Source: Cyanophora paradoxa
Lineage: Eukaryota > Glaucocystophyceae > Cyanophorales > Cyanophoraceae
Reading direction: 5' to 3'
Assembly (NCBI GenBank): GCA_004431415.1
Contig: QPMI01000232.1
Coordinates: 42,802-106,801 of the forward strand
DNA: 64,000 bases
In this document: positions 53,409-63,378 of the stretch, in pieces
Position numbering within the stretch: the stretch's first letter is position 1
How the letters are laid out: every line of letters begins with the position of its first letter
Program-made: the position numbers and the translations under genes
Notes under the pieces: generated by a model
The model's input: only the letters and a program-made list of their open reading frames with translations
Told to the model about the DNA's origin: nothing
Databases searched by the model: none

Positions 53409-54258
53409 TGCCGACACGGAAGAAGGCGCGCTCCTGGCGGACAGGCGAAGGAAAAAGGCCCCTGGAAGAGGCGGGTAGGAGGCCTAGGCCAGAATATCTG
53501 CGGGATATTCGAGTAAAATTTCGACCGAAATTTGGCGATAGGTCAGTACTCATGCAGGGTTGCTGTTAGTCGCAGTTACTCCAGACCGCATCGGTTGCAG
53601 TTACAGCAGTTACAGCTGATCGGTTGCAGTCGCAGCGCTGGCGCGAGCTCGTCCGTAATCGCCAGCAGCTTGCAGATCCAGACGAGATCAGCCTTACAGT
53701 CGAGATCTAGATCATTAGGTGATCATGAGGCAACGACCTGCGCGCTGTCGGCAGATCTAGACATCGATAGACCAAGCGGCCATTTGCATGCGGATGGCCA
53801 TGCATATGCATATGGCCGGCCCGCGTGTCGTGCACGCGCGCGCTCGCCGATTCTGACCGTCGGGCGCGCTATGCCGCACAGACGGTCACCATGCGACGAG
53901 GTTTTAGAGGCCGCGGCCGAGGCCAAGGGGTCGTCAACGTCGACGCGCAGGCGAACTCGTGCGCGCGCGTGCCAGAGCGCGCGCATGCGTCGCTGCGCCT
54001 GCGTCGCTGCGCCTGCAGGGACTTACGAGAGACTTACGTGAGACTTTCGCGCGCTCAGGGCTCCACGCTCTTCGCACCGTGGCTCTGATCATGAAGTTGA
54101 GACACCAGCGGATGAAAGCGTCGAATGTTTGGTGAGAGAATACGAATACGTGGCGTGCGGAAAGCTCGACAAGTCAAACATCCGGGATCTGTCGTGCGCG
54201 CTTCAATCGCCCTGGCTGGCCGGGTACAAGCGTTAATTTAGCTCGAGCTCGCTCGCAG
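53409..54258. other. Intergenic region between divergent genes
   Basis: Rich in palindromes (CATGCATATGCATATGG near 53798, TGATCATG at 53722, GATCTAGATC near 53704) and in repeated CAGTTACAG/GGTTGCAGT words at 53570-53640. No exon is convincing. It should hold the 5' ends and promoters of the flanking genes. Confidence 0.5.
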
Positions 54259-57021
54259 CGCGAGGAAGCCAGAGGAGGCTATTCGGTTCTTGCAGAAGGT
54301 GATCCAACTCGCGAAGAGGCAGGAGCACATTCGCAACCCAAACGGCTTCTTCTCTACCATCTCCGCTGGGCATTCATGGAGCTCAAATTCGGACAGTGCG
54401 CCCGCACCGAAATCGCCGCCTCGTCGCCGAAATCGGAGCGCAGAATTCCAAGAAGAAGGTCGAGTATGGGTGCAAGTCGCCAATGTCGGGGTCTGGCTCG
54501 CGCCCGACGTCGTCGAACTGGTCTATGCGCTGGGAAGCGCAATGAGCTTCGGGCTGAGTCCGCGAACGTGGCAGCGGTTGCAGTGCGTTTTCAATACGGC
54601 AGCGGGTGCAGCGCGGCGCGTGGCTGAACTTCGCTGCAGGCATGAAGACCAGGACGACGTGCTTGCGGCGCTCCGACAGGTGCAGCAAGAGCAGCCGCCT
54701 TCGGGACAACTAGATGAGTTCATCCTCGATCGCTTGCAGCACGCGGCTTTTCCGCCGTTAGGCGGGGCTCGAGTTCAAGGTGGTTCCCGTGCGATGCTGC
54801 CGCCAGCCTTCGCTTCTCACCCCTGTCCGTGCAGCGCCGCTAAAACACGTGCACGGCGGTCCGGAACGTCGACTACAGCAGCAGCAGCTGCTGCAGCAGC
54901 AGCAGCAGCAGCAGCAGCACGATCCAGTGGCTTCCGCAGTACAGCACCCGGCACAGCGCGGGGCTGCAGGGGCAGCGGCGGCAGAGCAGGCAGCAGGCTA
55001 CGCGAAGGGCGAGGATGAGGCGGCGGTGGTCGATGGCGAGGAGCCCGTGCCGGCCGGGGCGCATCCGGGAGCCGCCGCCGGCCCCCCTCGAACGGTCGTA
55101 GAGACCGCGTCGCCCCCGGACGCGCCTTGGCCGCATGCCCCACCCGGGTTCCCAGCAAAGCGATCGGCCCCTCCGGATCCAGTCCCGCAGCGGGCGGTGC
55201 AGTCCGAAGCCCCCGCGCCCGACACGCCCACGCAGCTTTTAAGCGCAGAGCCTGCGCCGTGTGCGCCCGCCGCCGCCACTTTCGTCTCGCAGCCGTCCGC
55301 CCCAGCCCCGCAGCCGGCCGCCCCGGACCCGCAGCTGGCCGCCCCGGCCCCGCAGCAGTCCGCCCCGGCCCCGCAGCAGCCCGCCCCGGCCCCGCAGCAG
55401 CCCGCTCCGGACACGCAGCTTGCCTCCCCGGCTCCGCAGCAGCCTGCCCCCGCCCCGGAGCACCCTGCCCCCGCCTCGCAACAGCCTGCCATGGCCCTGG
55501 AGCAGCCTGCCCCGGCCCTGGAGCAGCCTTCCATGGCCCGACAGGCGCCCGCCCCAGCCCCGCAGCAGCCCGCCCCAGCATCTACACATCTCGTCCCGCA
55601 GCCGCATTCTGTCTGGAAGAAAGGCGCTCCGCGCCCGGCGGGGCCCACGATGCCCTACGCCCCGCCGATAGGCTTGAGAGAGGCGCTGGAGCAAGCGAAG
55701 AGCGACAACGCGAGGCTGCAGGAGGAGGTGCAGACGCTGCAGGAGGAGCTGCAGAAGCAAAGGAGGGACGTGGAGGAGGCCAAGCGCGTCTTCGCGAAAG
55801 CAGCGCCGCTGCGGGGCCAGCTGCAGGCTCTCGAGAGCCAACTCGATGTCGAGGTGCGGCCCGCGCGGCGCCGTGTCCGCTACAAACCGCTGACCTCGCT
55901 GCAGCGGGCTGCGCGCGCGGCTGTAGAGGCGGAGGCGGCCGGCCTGCGCGGCGCCGTGAGCAGCAACGTCGACGGCGAGCGGCGCCTCCGCGAGCGCGCG
56001 GGTGAATGCACCCCGATGGCGCCGATCCTCGCCGCGGAGCGGGCGCCGAGGGCCGCCCTGCAGAGAAGGCGGAGAAGCTCGTCCAGCAGCTGAAGGCGGG
56101 GCGGGAAGCGGACCGCGATCGCATCCGCGCCCTGGAGGCCGAGCTGGCGCGCTCCCGCCCCCTTCCCCATCCGCCGCGCCCGTCGGGCCAGCGCTCAGAC
56201 CCCCCCAGAAGCAGCTCCGCGGGCAGCAGGACCCCGAGGCGGCGCCCTCCGCACACGACCCCGCTCGCGAGTTCGAGGTCCCCGTCGTGCCCGTGCTCTA
56301 CGCCCGCGGCGACAAGGCCCGTGTACCCCCGTCCCCCGCCTCCGTGCCCCGAGCCGGCTGCGTCCCGCAGACGACGGTGCCGGAGAACGTGCTTGAGCGC
56401 CTCACGCCCGAGTGGGCGGGCGTTGCCGACGCGCCGGGGGCGGCCCGCTTCTGCCTGCGGCGGGCGTTGCCGGCCGACGTGGAAACCATCCGACCCCGCG
56501 TCGCGATCGTCCTCGGCCACGCTGCCTCCGACCGCATCGACCGGCGCGCGCGTACCCCCCTGTATGAGGAGGCGTACCCCTCAAGCCCCGGTCCGCAGGC
56601 AGGAGAAGGCGGCCGTCGACGAGGCCCGCGCAAAGGGTGCGCCGAGCGTCCCCGTACCCGTCCCCTTCCCCCCTTCCGCCTCGAACGACGTACCCCAGGG
56701 GCGATGAACGTGGTGCTCGTGATCTTCCGCATGTCGTCGGACCCTTCCAAGGTACCCCGGGCTGCCGACGCCAGCATCGACTCGGGTACCTTCCACCACC
56801 CCCTTTCAAAGCGCGACGTACCCCCTCAAACAGCGGCACGCAGGCGTCGGCGACAAGAAGGGGATCGTTCGCCTCGTCCAATACCAGTCCCAGGCGCGCG
56901 CGCCCCGCAAGCCTGTACCCCTGCGCTTCTAACTGCCTTACCCCGGCAGCTCGTTGAGCACGAGGAGAACCGGGCGGGGGTACGCGCGCTGCTGGAGATG
57001 CTGGAAGCCGCGCACGCGTGA
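54259..57021 (+). CDS. Unknown protein with poly-Q and APAPQQP repeats
   Basis: The first exon read (from an acceptor at 54258) encodes EEAIRFLQKVIQLAKRQEHI and, later, QVQQEQPPSGQLDEFILDRL. It joins in frame near 54771 to PLKHVHGGPERR, a Gln run (54883-54924) and a long tract of AP-A/P-P-QQ-P heptad-like repeats (about 55290-55570). Next is a coiled coil (EALEQAKSDNARLQEEVQTL) and then short exons with a folded look: EFEVPVVPVLYARGDK, TTVPENVLERLTPEWAGVAD, ADVETIRPRVAIVLGHAASD, MNVVLVIFRMSSDPSK, GVGDKKGIVRLVQYQSQAR, LVEHEENRAGVRALLEMLEA. Stop at 57021. The C-terminal globular domain is not recognised. The repeat region is probably disordered. The true start codon is upstream and not found. 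Confidence 0.6.
54883..54924 (+). repeat. CAG repeat encoding poly-glutamine
   Basis: CAGCAGCAG(CTGCTG)CAG units encode about fourteen residues, mostly Gln. In-frame part of the unknown Q/P/A-rich protein. Confidence 0.85.
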
Positions 57022-57311
57022 CGCCCCTTCGACTTCCGCGGCGGGCGCCTGAGGCGGCCTGCCGCCGGCGCCCGCGCCCGATACCATTTGCCGTTTTGTG
57101 TGGACAATGTAGAATCTAGATACATTTGAGTATGCACGCAGTCGCATCTGGATTTTATATTAGACGAGGTGACTCGGGAAGTTCGAGCACTGCGGCACTC
57201 ATGATCAGATATGATCAGAGATACTCTTCTGCGGATGCCTGTATTGAAACACGAGAAAGAAACATGGCCACCAAAGCGCAGGGCTGGGGTGGGGCGAGCC
57301 ATGCCCCCAGC

Positions 57312-58727
57312 TTAGAACGAGATCTGCGCGGCGGGCAGGCCCTGAGAGGGGCGCGGCGCGGGGCGGCGCCCGTACCCCGCCCGCACCTTGGCCCCCAGCA
57401 GCTCCAAGAACTTCCTCATCATCTCGGGGTGCCCTGGGGTACGGCTTTAGAAAGGACAAAGCGAGTCCGCCCGGGGGGGGGGTACCGGGCCACGCAGGTG
57501 ACGTCACGAGGAGCCCGTCCACAACGGCCTGATCCGCGCCGACCTGGGGGGGGGGGGTTCAGCCAGGGGTACCGCTGCGTGCTGGGCTTAGCGGGTTGGT
57601 CCCCACCTCAACGTATGTGCCGCCGGCCAGACCGCACTCGGGGCCCACAGCCGGGTAGCTGCGCGGGGGCGGTGGCGTTGGCGCCGGGGGTACAGGGTGG
57701 AGGGCCGGCCGAGGGGTACCAGGTGAGCTTCCGATCCTTGCAGACGCCCGCGGCGGTGAGGATCTGGATGCCGTGGCAAATGGCTGGAAGCGGTCAGACC
57801 AGACCGAAGGCGGGGGTACGGGATTCGGGAGGCGTGGGGTACCGGCGACGGGCTTCTTGAGCTCGAAGAACTCCTTCACCAGCGCGAGCACCTTCGCGTT
57901 CTGGAGGCGCGGTGATTTAGGGGGGTACGGGAAAAGTAGTTTGAAGGGGGGTACGGCGGCGAACCAGGCGGAGGTACTCGGGGGCGCGGCCGCCGGGGAT
58001 GTAGAGGCCGTCGTAGTCCTTCGCGTGCGCCGCGTCAAAGTCGAGATTGATCGCGAAGTTGTGGCCCGGCTTCTCGCTGTACGTCTGCGGCGGCGGCGCG
58101 TCAGCGGCCGGCGCGCGCTCTCGGGCATCGGACGCCGCGCCTGGTAGCCCTCGAAACTGCGCCGCGCGCGAAGGTCAGTGGGTGCCACCGGAGCGGGCGC
58201 GAAGGCCGCAGCGGGACCGGCGCACTCGTGGACGGCCGTCTTGACCTTGTCGCCGGCCTTCTTCCTGCGCGTTCCGCCCGGCCCCGGTCGACGTCGGGGC
58301 GGGGCCCGCGGCACGCGGCTCGCGCGCGGCGGCCTCGCACCCCGGGCACACGACGTGGGCCTGGACGCCGAGCGTGAGGAGGATCTGGTACGGGACCATC
58401 GCCTCGTAGTCTGCAGACCGTCAGCGGCCCGCGTCGCTGAAGGCGGCGCTCTATAACGTGTCGGCTGCGCCTCTGGGCTACTCAATGAAAGCGGCGCGGC
58501 GCGGTTGCTGGCGGCGGAGGAGCGGCGGCGTCGCCGCAGGTCCGACGGCCAGACGGCCTAGTAAGCCGCAGGGGGGGCAGCCGGGGCGCAGCAGCGTGAA
58601 TGTGATGTCTAGTGTCGTCGTAATGCAACTCCGGCCGCGGCGCCCTCGAAACACGCGTACGGCGATGGCGCACGTACTGCGCACCCTCAACGAAGTCGCC
58701 GACGAGGATGAGCACCTTCTTGCCCAT
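57312..58727 (-). CDS. DJ-1/PfpI family protein (plant DJ-1D-like)
   Basis: Exon 1 (58727-58685) is [14 protein letters not shown]; a 274-nt intron leads in frame to [20 protein letters not shown] then [25 protein letters not shown] joins [20 protein letters not shown] across a GC-AG intron (58085-58140). Then come [38 protein letters not shown], the nucleophile-elbow motif [42 protein letters not shown] and [19 protein letters not shown], stopping at 57312. The Cys in ICHG and the Glu in GDFVED are the conserved active-site pair. In plants this family includes glyoxalase III (methylglyoxal to lactate) and stress proteins. One domain is seen, whereas plant DJ-1 proteins are usually tandem. 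The intron 3' of the elbow carries GTACCCC on the coding strand. Confidence 0.88.
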
Positions 58728-58876
58728 GCTGGAACCCAGATTTCGAGCGCCGGATCGAAGTGAAAGAGTTGAGCTAGGCGACTCGCTTCGCGTACCCCGG
58801 ACAAGACTTGAAAGACGTTCGAAGCGGGCAGTTACCAGCGAGCGGCGGCTGCGCTAGCGAGTCAGTGCAGGCGGAG

Positions 58877-60606
58877 ATGGCCTTCGTGCTCGCAGTGGCA
58901 CCGGCTCGGCTCGGTTGGGCGGGCGCGGGAGATGCTGCCTGCAGCCATCTGCCGGGGGCGCAGTCGCACGCCGGCGCGGCGGCAAGGCCGAGGAGAGTAC
59001 TTTGCAGAACTGGAGTAGCGGAGGCCACCCGCGCCCTGGATTTCAAACGAATAATCACGGGGGCTTTTGAGCTGCGGTCGGGCGGAGGGCCGCGACCGCT
59101 GCTGCCGATGTCGCCGAAGCGGAGCTCGGCCAGCTGCGCGCGTGCGTCCCGGCCGCAGCCGCGCCGCGTCTTCTGCGCGGCGGCCGACCTCGCCGGCGTT
59201 GACTTCGGCACCCTCCTGGCCGTCGTGCGCGAGGTCCGCCCGGCGCTCCGGCGCCCCGCTCGCCCCCCGCGCCGCTCCGTCCTGAGCCCCGCCGCCGGGC
59301 CCAGGTCCCCGACATGATCCTCAAGACGCCCCTGGGGGACTTCGCGCTCTCGTCTGCGCGGGAGGTAACCCCCCCGCTCGTCCCCCTCGACGCCGCCGGC
59401 TCCGTCGTCCAGGTACCCCCCGAGCCCCGCCCATCGCGCGCGCCGCGCGCCCCTCTGAGAGGGAACGCGCGCGGGGCAGAACGGGCTGTTCCTGTTCGCC
59501 TCCTCGGCATTCCTCGCGCACGCCGCCTCCTCCTGGCACTTCCGGCAGCGCGACTCCGCCTCGCCCTCCCGTACCCCCCCGGAGATGCCCCCCACCCCCG
59601 ACTGGCTCCTCCCCCTGTACCTCTCCTGCACCGTCGCCCTCCCCGGCCTCTTCTGGATCTTCTTCGGTGCGCGTACCCCCCTTCTGATCCTTGCCCATCT
59701 ACCTGATCCCTTTCCAGCCATCATCAAGGGGGAGGCCTCCGTGACAACCGTCCGCCCGTACTCCTCCCCTCCCCTCCCCTCCCCGCCCAAAGCCGTACCC
59801 CCCAGGCACTCCTCCCCTACCTCGCGATGGTGCTGGTACAGTCCGTTGCGGAGGGGCAGGCGCATGTCTTCCGCAGCCCCGCCTGGGTGCGTTGAACCCC
59901 CTCCCCTCCCCCCCCCCCCCCCCCCCCCCCCCCCGAACCCTTTCCTTCAAGGAAGTGACGGCCGCCCGCTGTACCCGCCCGCAGGCCCTCGTTCCCCTCG
60001 TCTACGGCATGTGGCGCTGTGCGCAACCCCCGCCCCGCCCCCCCTCCGCCCCTCGCCTCCCCATCCCCCCGCAGTCTGGCAGATCTATGCGGGAATGGCC
60101 GTCATCGCCGTTCAAGGTGCCCGCACCCCCTGCGTTCTCCCCTCGCCGCCTTGCCGAGCTTGCACTGGCGCACCCCGCAGGGGGCCCGGCGCCGGTCGCG
60201 GCCCTCCTCGACTTCCTCATGCTCTTCTGGATCGGGGTCTTCGGGTGCGGGGCGCGCCGGCTCGGGTGCGGGCGGGGCGGGACGCGGGCGGGGCGCGGGG
60301 CGCAGGATGCACCTGCTGCGGCTGCCGTACCTGCTCGACGCCGACCTTGACATGGCGCAGCTCTACGCCCCCGCCCCGCCCCAAGAGCTCCCGTGCGCCC
60401 CGCCCCGCCCCCCTCCCCACCGCCCCCGCCGCCTGCCCCGGCCCCGGCAGCTCTCGACCTTTCTGAGCAAGCGCGTCGGCAGCGCGGGGTCTGCCCCGCA
60501 GCGCCTCGGGGCGGAGGAGGGGGCGGCGGCGGAGGGCCCCTCGAGCTCGGAGACGCGCCTCGCCTCCTCGTCCCCCGCCTCCTCGCCCACCGCCGCCGAC
60601 AGCTGA
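58877..60606 (+). CDS. Multi-pass membrane protein, possibly organelle-targeted
   Basis: A candidate ATG at 58877 opens an Ala-rich, Arg-containing N-terminus (MAFVLAVAPARLGWAGAGDA) that could be a targeting sequence. Downstream exons are VPDMILKTPLGDFALSSARE, NGLFLFASSAFLAHAASSWH, LLPLYLSCTVALPGLFWIFF (transmembrane), ALLPYLAMVLVQSVAEGQAH, QALVPLVYGMWR joined to VWQIYAGMAVIAVQ, APVAALLDFLMLFWIGVFG (transmembrane) and LLRLPYLLDADLDMAQLYAP, with a Ser-rich tail ending at 60606. At least four hydrophobic segments are visible. The PYLAM...ALVPLVY arrangement recalls uncharacterised plant plastid membrane proteins, but I cannot name the family. The start lies about 150 bp from the divergent DJ-1 gene. 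Long poly-C tracts sit in two introns or the 3' region. Confidence 0.6.
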
Positions 60607-61870
60607 CCCTCCGACCTGCCCCCGCGCTCCCCCCCCCCCCCCCCCCCCCCCCCCGGTCCGCAGTGCGTATGCGCAGTCCAGCAGCTGCCGGCGCAGTGCG
60701 CAGCCTGCAGGCTGCAGGCTGCAGCCGGCCCGTCCCAGACTTTCAGACTAGCGCTGGCACTGCGGCAGGCTGGATGCTACGTATACGTATACTATCGTGC
60801 TAGCGCCGCGCTAGCGCTAGATGTCGACCTCTGCAGAGTCAGTGCAGGTACTAGTCACTGCAGACACTGTGACAGCAGTCTGCTGCTTGCCGCAGTATAT
60901 ATATATACGTAGAAGTGCAATTAATATTGAGGCTAATCGAGACCAGGCTCCTTGATGCTCTCGGGTGGCGCTGGCCGGTTGGAGGCAAGGTATACGTATA
61001 CGGTAAACGTATAAGGGGATCGGACAGGCCTAGGGGTAGCAGCATTGGCCCGGAGTCAGGTGGACCACCTGACTCGTGGGCCAGAGTCGTGGGGGACAGG
61101 GGTAGCAGCTGACTCGATCAGTGAGCTCGTGGACTCCCGGAGTCCGGGAGCGCCGAACTTTCCCGAGCCTCGGACTCGGGAGGGCGCGCGCGCGCGCGTG
61201 TCGATTCGTGACATGTACAGTTCAGGCCCCGCGCGCTCGGAGGATCCCGCATTCGCCGGCGGCCCGCTCCGGATTCCGGTCCAACGTTAACTTAAGCCGC
61301 TGAGCTTCCGGAATACTAGTACTAGCTATAGACTATAGTGACAGAGCTAGAGCCTAGAGTCCCTTCGGCGGGCCCCGTCGCCTCCGCCAGGCGGGGCTCC
61401 GCCCCGCAGGCTGCAGGCCTGAGGGGCAGGCAGCTGGCGCGATTTGCAGGCTGCGGCGCGCTGCGTCAGTGCGCGTTTCCGGTCCAGCGCTTGCCTAGTA
61501 CTACGGTAGCGCGCGCTCGCGGAAGTCGCGGCGAGCCTCGCGCCCTAGCTTCAGTAGCTGCGCATGCGCCGGCGCGGCGGCGCCGCCTCCGCGCGCGATC
61601 CGAATCATGATCATATATATGCATCCGATCGCGATCATCGGATGCGGAGCTGGGGGGCGAACCAGTTCAAACGGTTGATAACTCTACCCCCCTGGGCCCG
61701 GCCCTGGCGCACGCGCGAGCACTTCTCAGCTTATCACACCGCCGGCGCTGGCCCGGCGCCTTGCCGACGCGTACATACCGGCGCGTAAACCGTAGTACGT
61801 ACCTGCAACTGCAGTTGCGCCGCCCGCGGCGCCGTACGCGTCCGCCGCTGCTGGATCTCAAATTTCTAGG
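60607..61870. other. Palindrome-rich intergenic region
   Basis: No gene found. After a poly-C run (60629-60654) come repeated GCAGGCTGCAGGCTGCAGC, ACGTATACGTATAC, GCTAGCGC and TATATATATACG words. There is a near-perfect inverted repeat with 11-bp arms (61053-61063 GAGTCAGGTGG, 61065-61075 CCACCTGACTC). Confidence 0.6.
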
Positions 61871-62850
61871 TCACCCGGGCCGGCGCCGTGGGCCGTGGTG
61901 CGGCCTTGTGCAGCGGCCGCGGTTGCAATCGCTGGACTCCGCGATGGAGAGCTCCGGGGAATCCGCGATGGAGAGCTCCGAGGACACGACGGGGGAGAGG
62001 CGGCGGCGCATGGCGACGGAGCGGGCGTCGTGCCCGCGGCCGCCCCCGAGCTCCACCTCCCACTCGTTGTTGAAGGTCGCGCAGCACGAGACCACCTGCC
62101 GCCCCCGTCGCCTCGCCCCGGGCGCTGGCGCGGGCGCCGGGGCGGGGCCGCCGGGGCGGGTCGGGGCGGGCCGTGTCGGCGCTGTGGTAGTTGACGAGGA
62201 GGTTGCCGCGGAAGAGGCACCCCACCGCGTACTGCCCCGCCCCAGCCGCCGCCGTCAGCCCAGGCCGCCGGGGGGCGGGCGGGGGGCGGGGCGGGGGGCG
62301 CGCCTTGACCCAGAGGGGCAGGTACCGGTCGTCGTTCGTGAACCTGGCCCGCCACGCCCCGCCTCACGCCCCGCCTCGGGCCCCGCCCCGCACCCTCCAC
62401 GGCGTCGCCCTCGGGCGGGAGCACCGGATGTGCTCGCGGAACATGATCGAGTGGTTCCACTGCACGAAGCCTGCCGCCCCGCGCCCCAGCGCTGAGCGCC
62501 CCGCCCCGCCACGCGCGGGGCGGGGGGCGAACCGGAGCCGTGGAGGAGCTTGGCGACGGTGCCGAACGTGGCCTGGATGCCTGCTGGGCGGGTGATGGGC
62601 GCGGGGGGACGAAGGGCGGGTGGGGCACCGTGGTAGGAGGAGTGCGTGTCGGGATTCACGGGCACCTCCGCCGCGCAAGGCCGCCTGCAGAGCCCCGCGT
62701 TAGGGGCGCCCCGCGGAGGCCAGGGCAGGGGCCGGGGCGGGGCCCGCAGGGGCGGGCATGTTATGGCCGAGGGCGAGCTCGTAAGCCACCTCCACGTCGT
62801 CCACCAGCGCAACACAAATTCGGTAGTCAAAAGTGTCGCAAGCTTACTCT
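61871..62850 (-). CDS. Unknown conserved-looking protein
   Basis: Short minus-strand exons join in frame: VDDVEVAYELALGHNMP, RPCAAEVPVNPDTHSSYH joined to GIQATFGTVAKLLHGS, then GFVQWNHSIMFREHIR, FTNDDRYLPLWVK, YAVGCLFRGNLLVNYHSADT and VVSCCATFNNEWEVELGGGR, ending after ADSPELSIAESSDCNRG with a stop at 61871. Two of the introns begin GC (after WVK and after ADT). The sequence is rich in aromatic and Asn/His residues and looks like a folded, conserved domain. I do not recognise the family. The 5' end is unresolved; AT-richer DNA upstream of 62850 has no obvious exon. Confidence 0.55.
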
Positions 62851-63378
62851 GTCACACTGTCACGCTGAAAGACAGCTTTCATGAAGCTCTACAGGCTGCA
62901 GGAGCAAGCACAAATTGCAGGTTGCAAGTGCATGCACAGAACTGCCTCCGGGAGTTTTGTGCAACTTGAGCGTTACTGTCTTTCGGCGTACTGAGCAACT
63001 TCAAATGACGGAGTCATCCAGAAGGCGTGCTTGCTTTCTGCAAAAAAAAGACCTTGCTAGTGGAAAAGTGGATCTTGTGTTTAGCTCAGCGGAGCACGGA
63101 GAACCTGGGGGAACACACACGAGGTTACTTCAGCGCTGCGTTTCGGCGGGACGGCCGTAGTTCGGGATTCGGCGGTTGAGCTGCCGTAGTTCGCGAAATG
63201 AATGGCCTGGATCCAGCCACTGCTTGCCGTACGTGTCACTGTTTGCTGCTGGCTGAGAAGCTGCTGCTTCTCGAATGATGGTTGCTGTAGAATTAAAGAA
63301 ACAAAATAAGACGACGCAAGACGACATCCTCGCCCCGCGCCCTATATCGTGTTCGTCGACCCGCGCCCCGCCGCGCAG
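62851..63378. other. AT-richer spacer
   Basis: Contains CAGGCTGCAGGAGCAAGC and TTGCAGGTTGCAAGTGCATGC repeats and short open frames without domain character. The membrane-spanning part of the transporter that continues at 63379 should be here, if that gene were complete, but no hydrophobic exon is seen. Confidence 0.45.

Noticed and set aside
54817-55841. Minus-strand frames with Gly/Cys or Leu/Gly heptad repeats, collagen-like at first sight
   Set aside because: They are the reverse complement of the APAPQQP repeat. The plus-strand frame continues in phase into a coiled coil and further exons.
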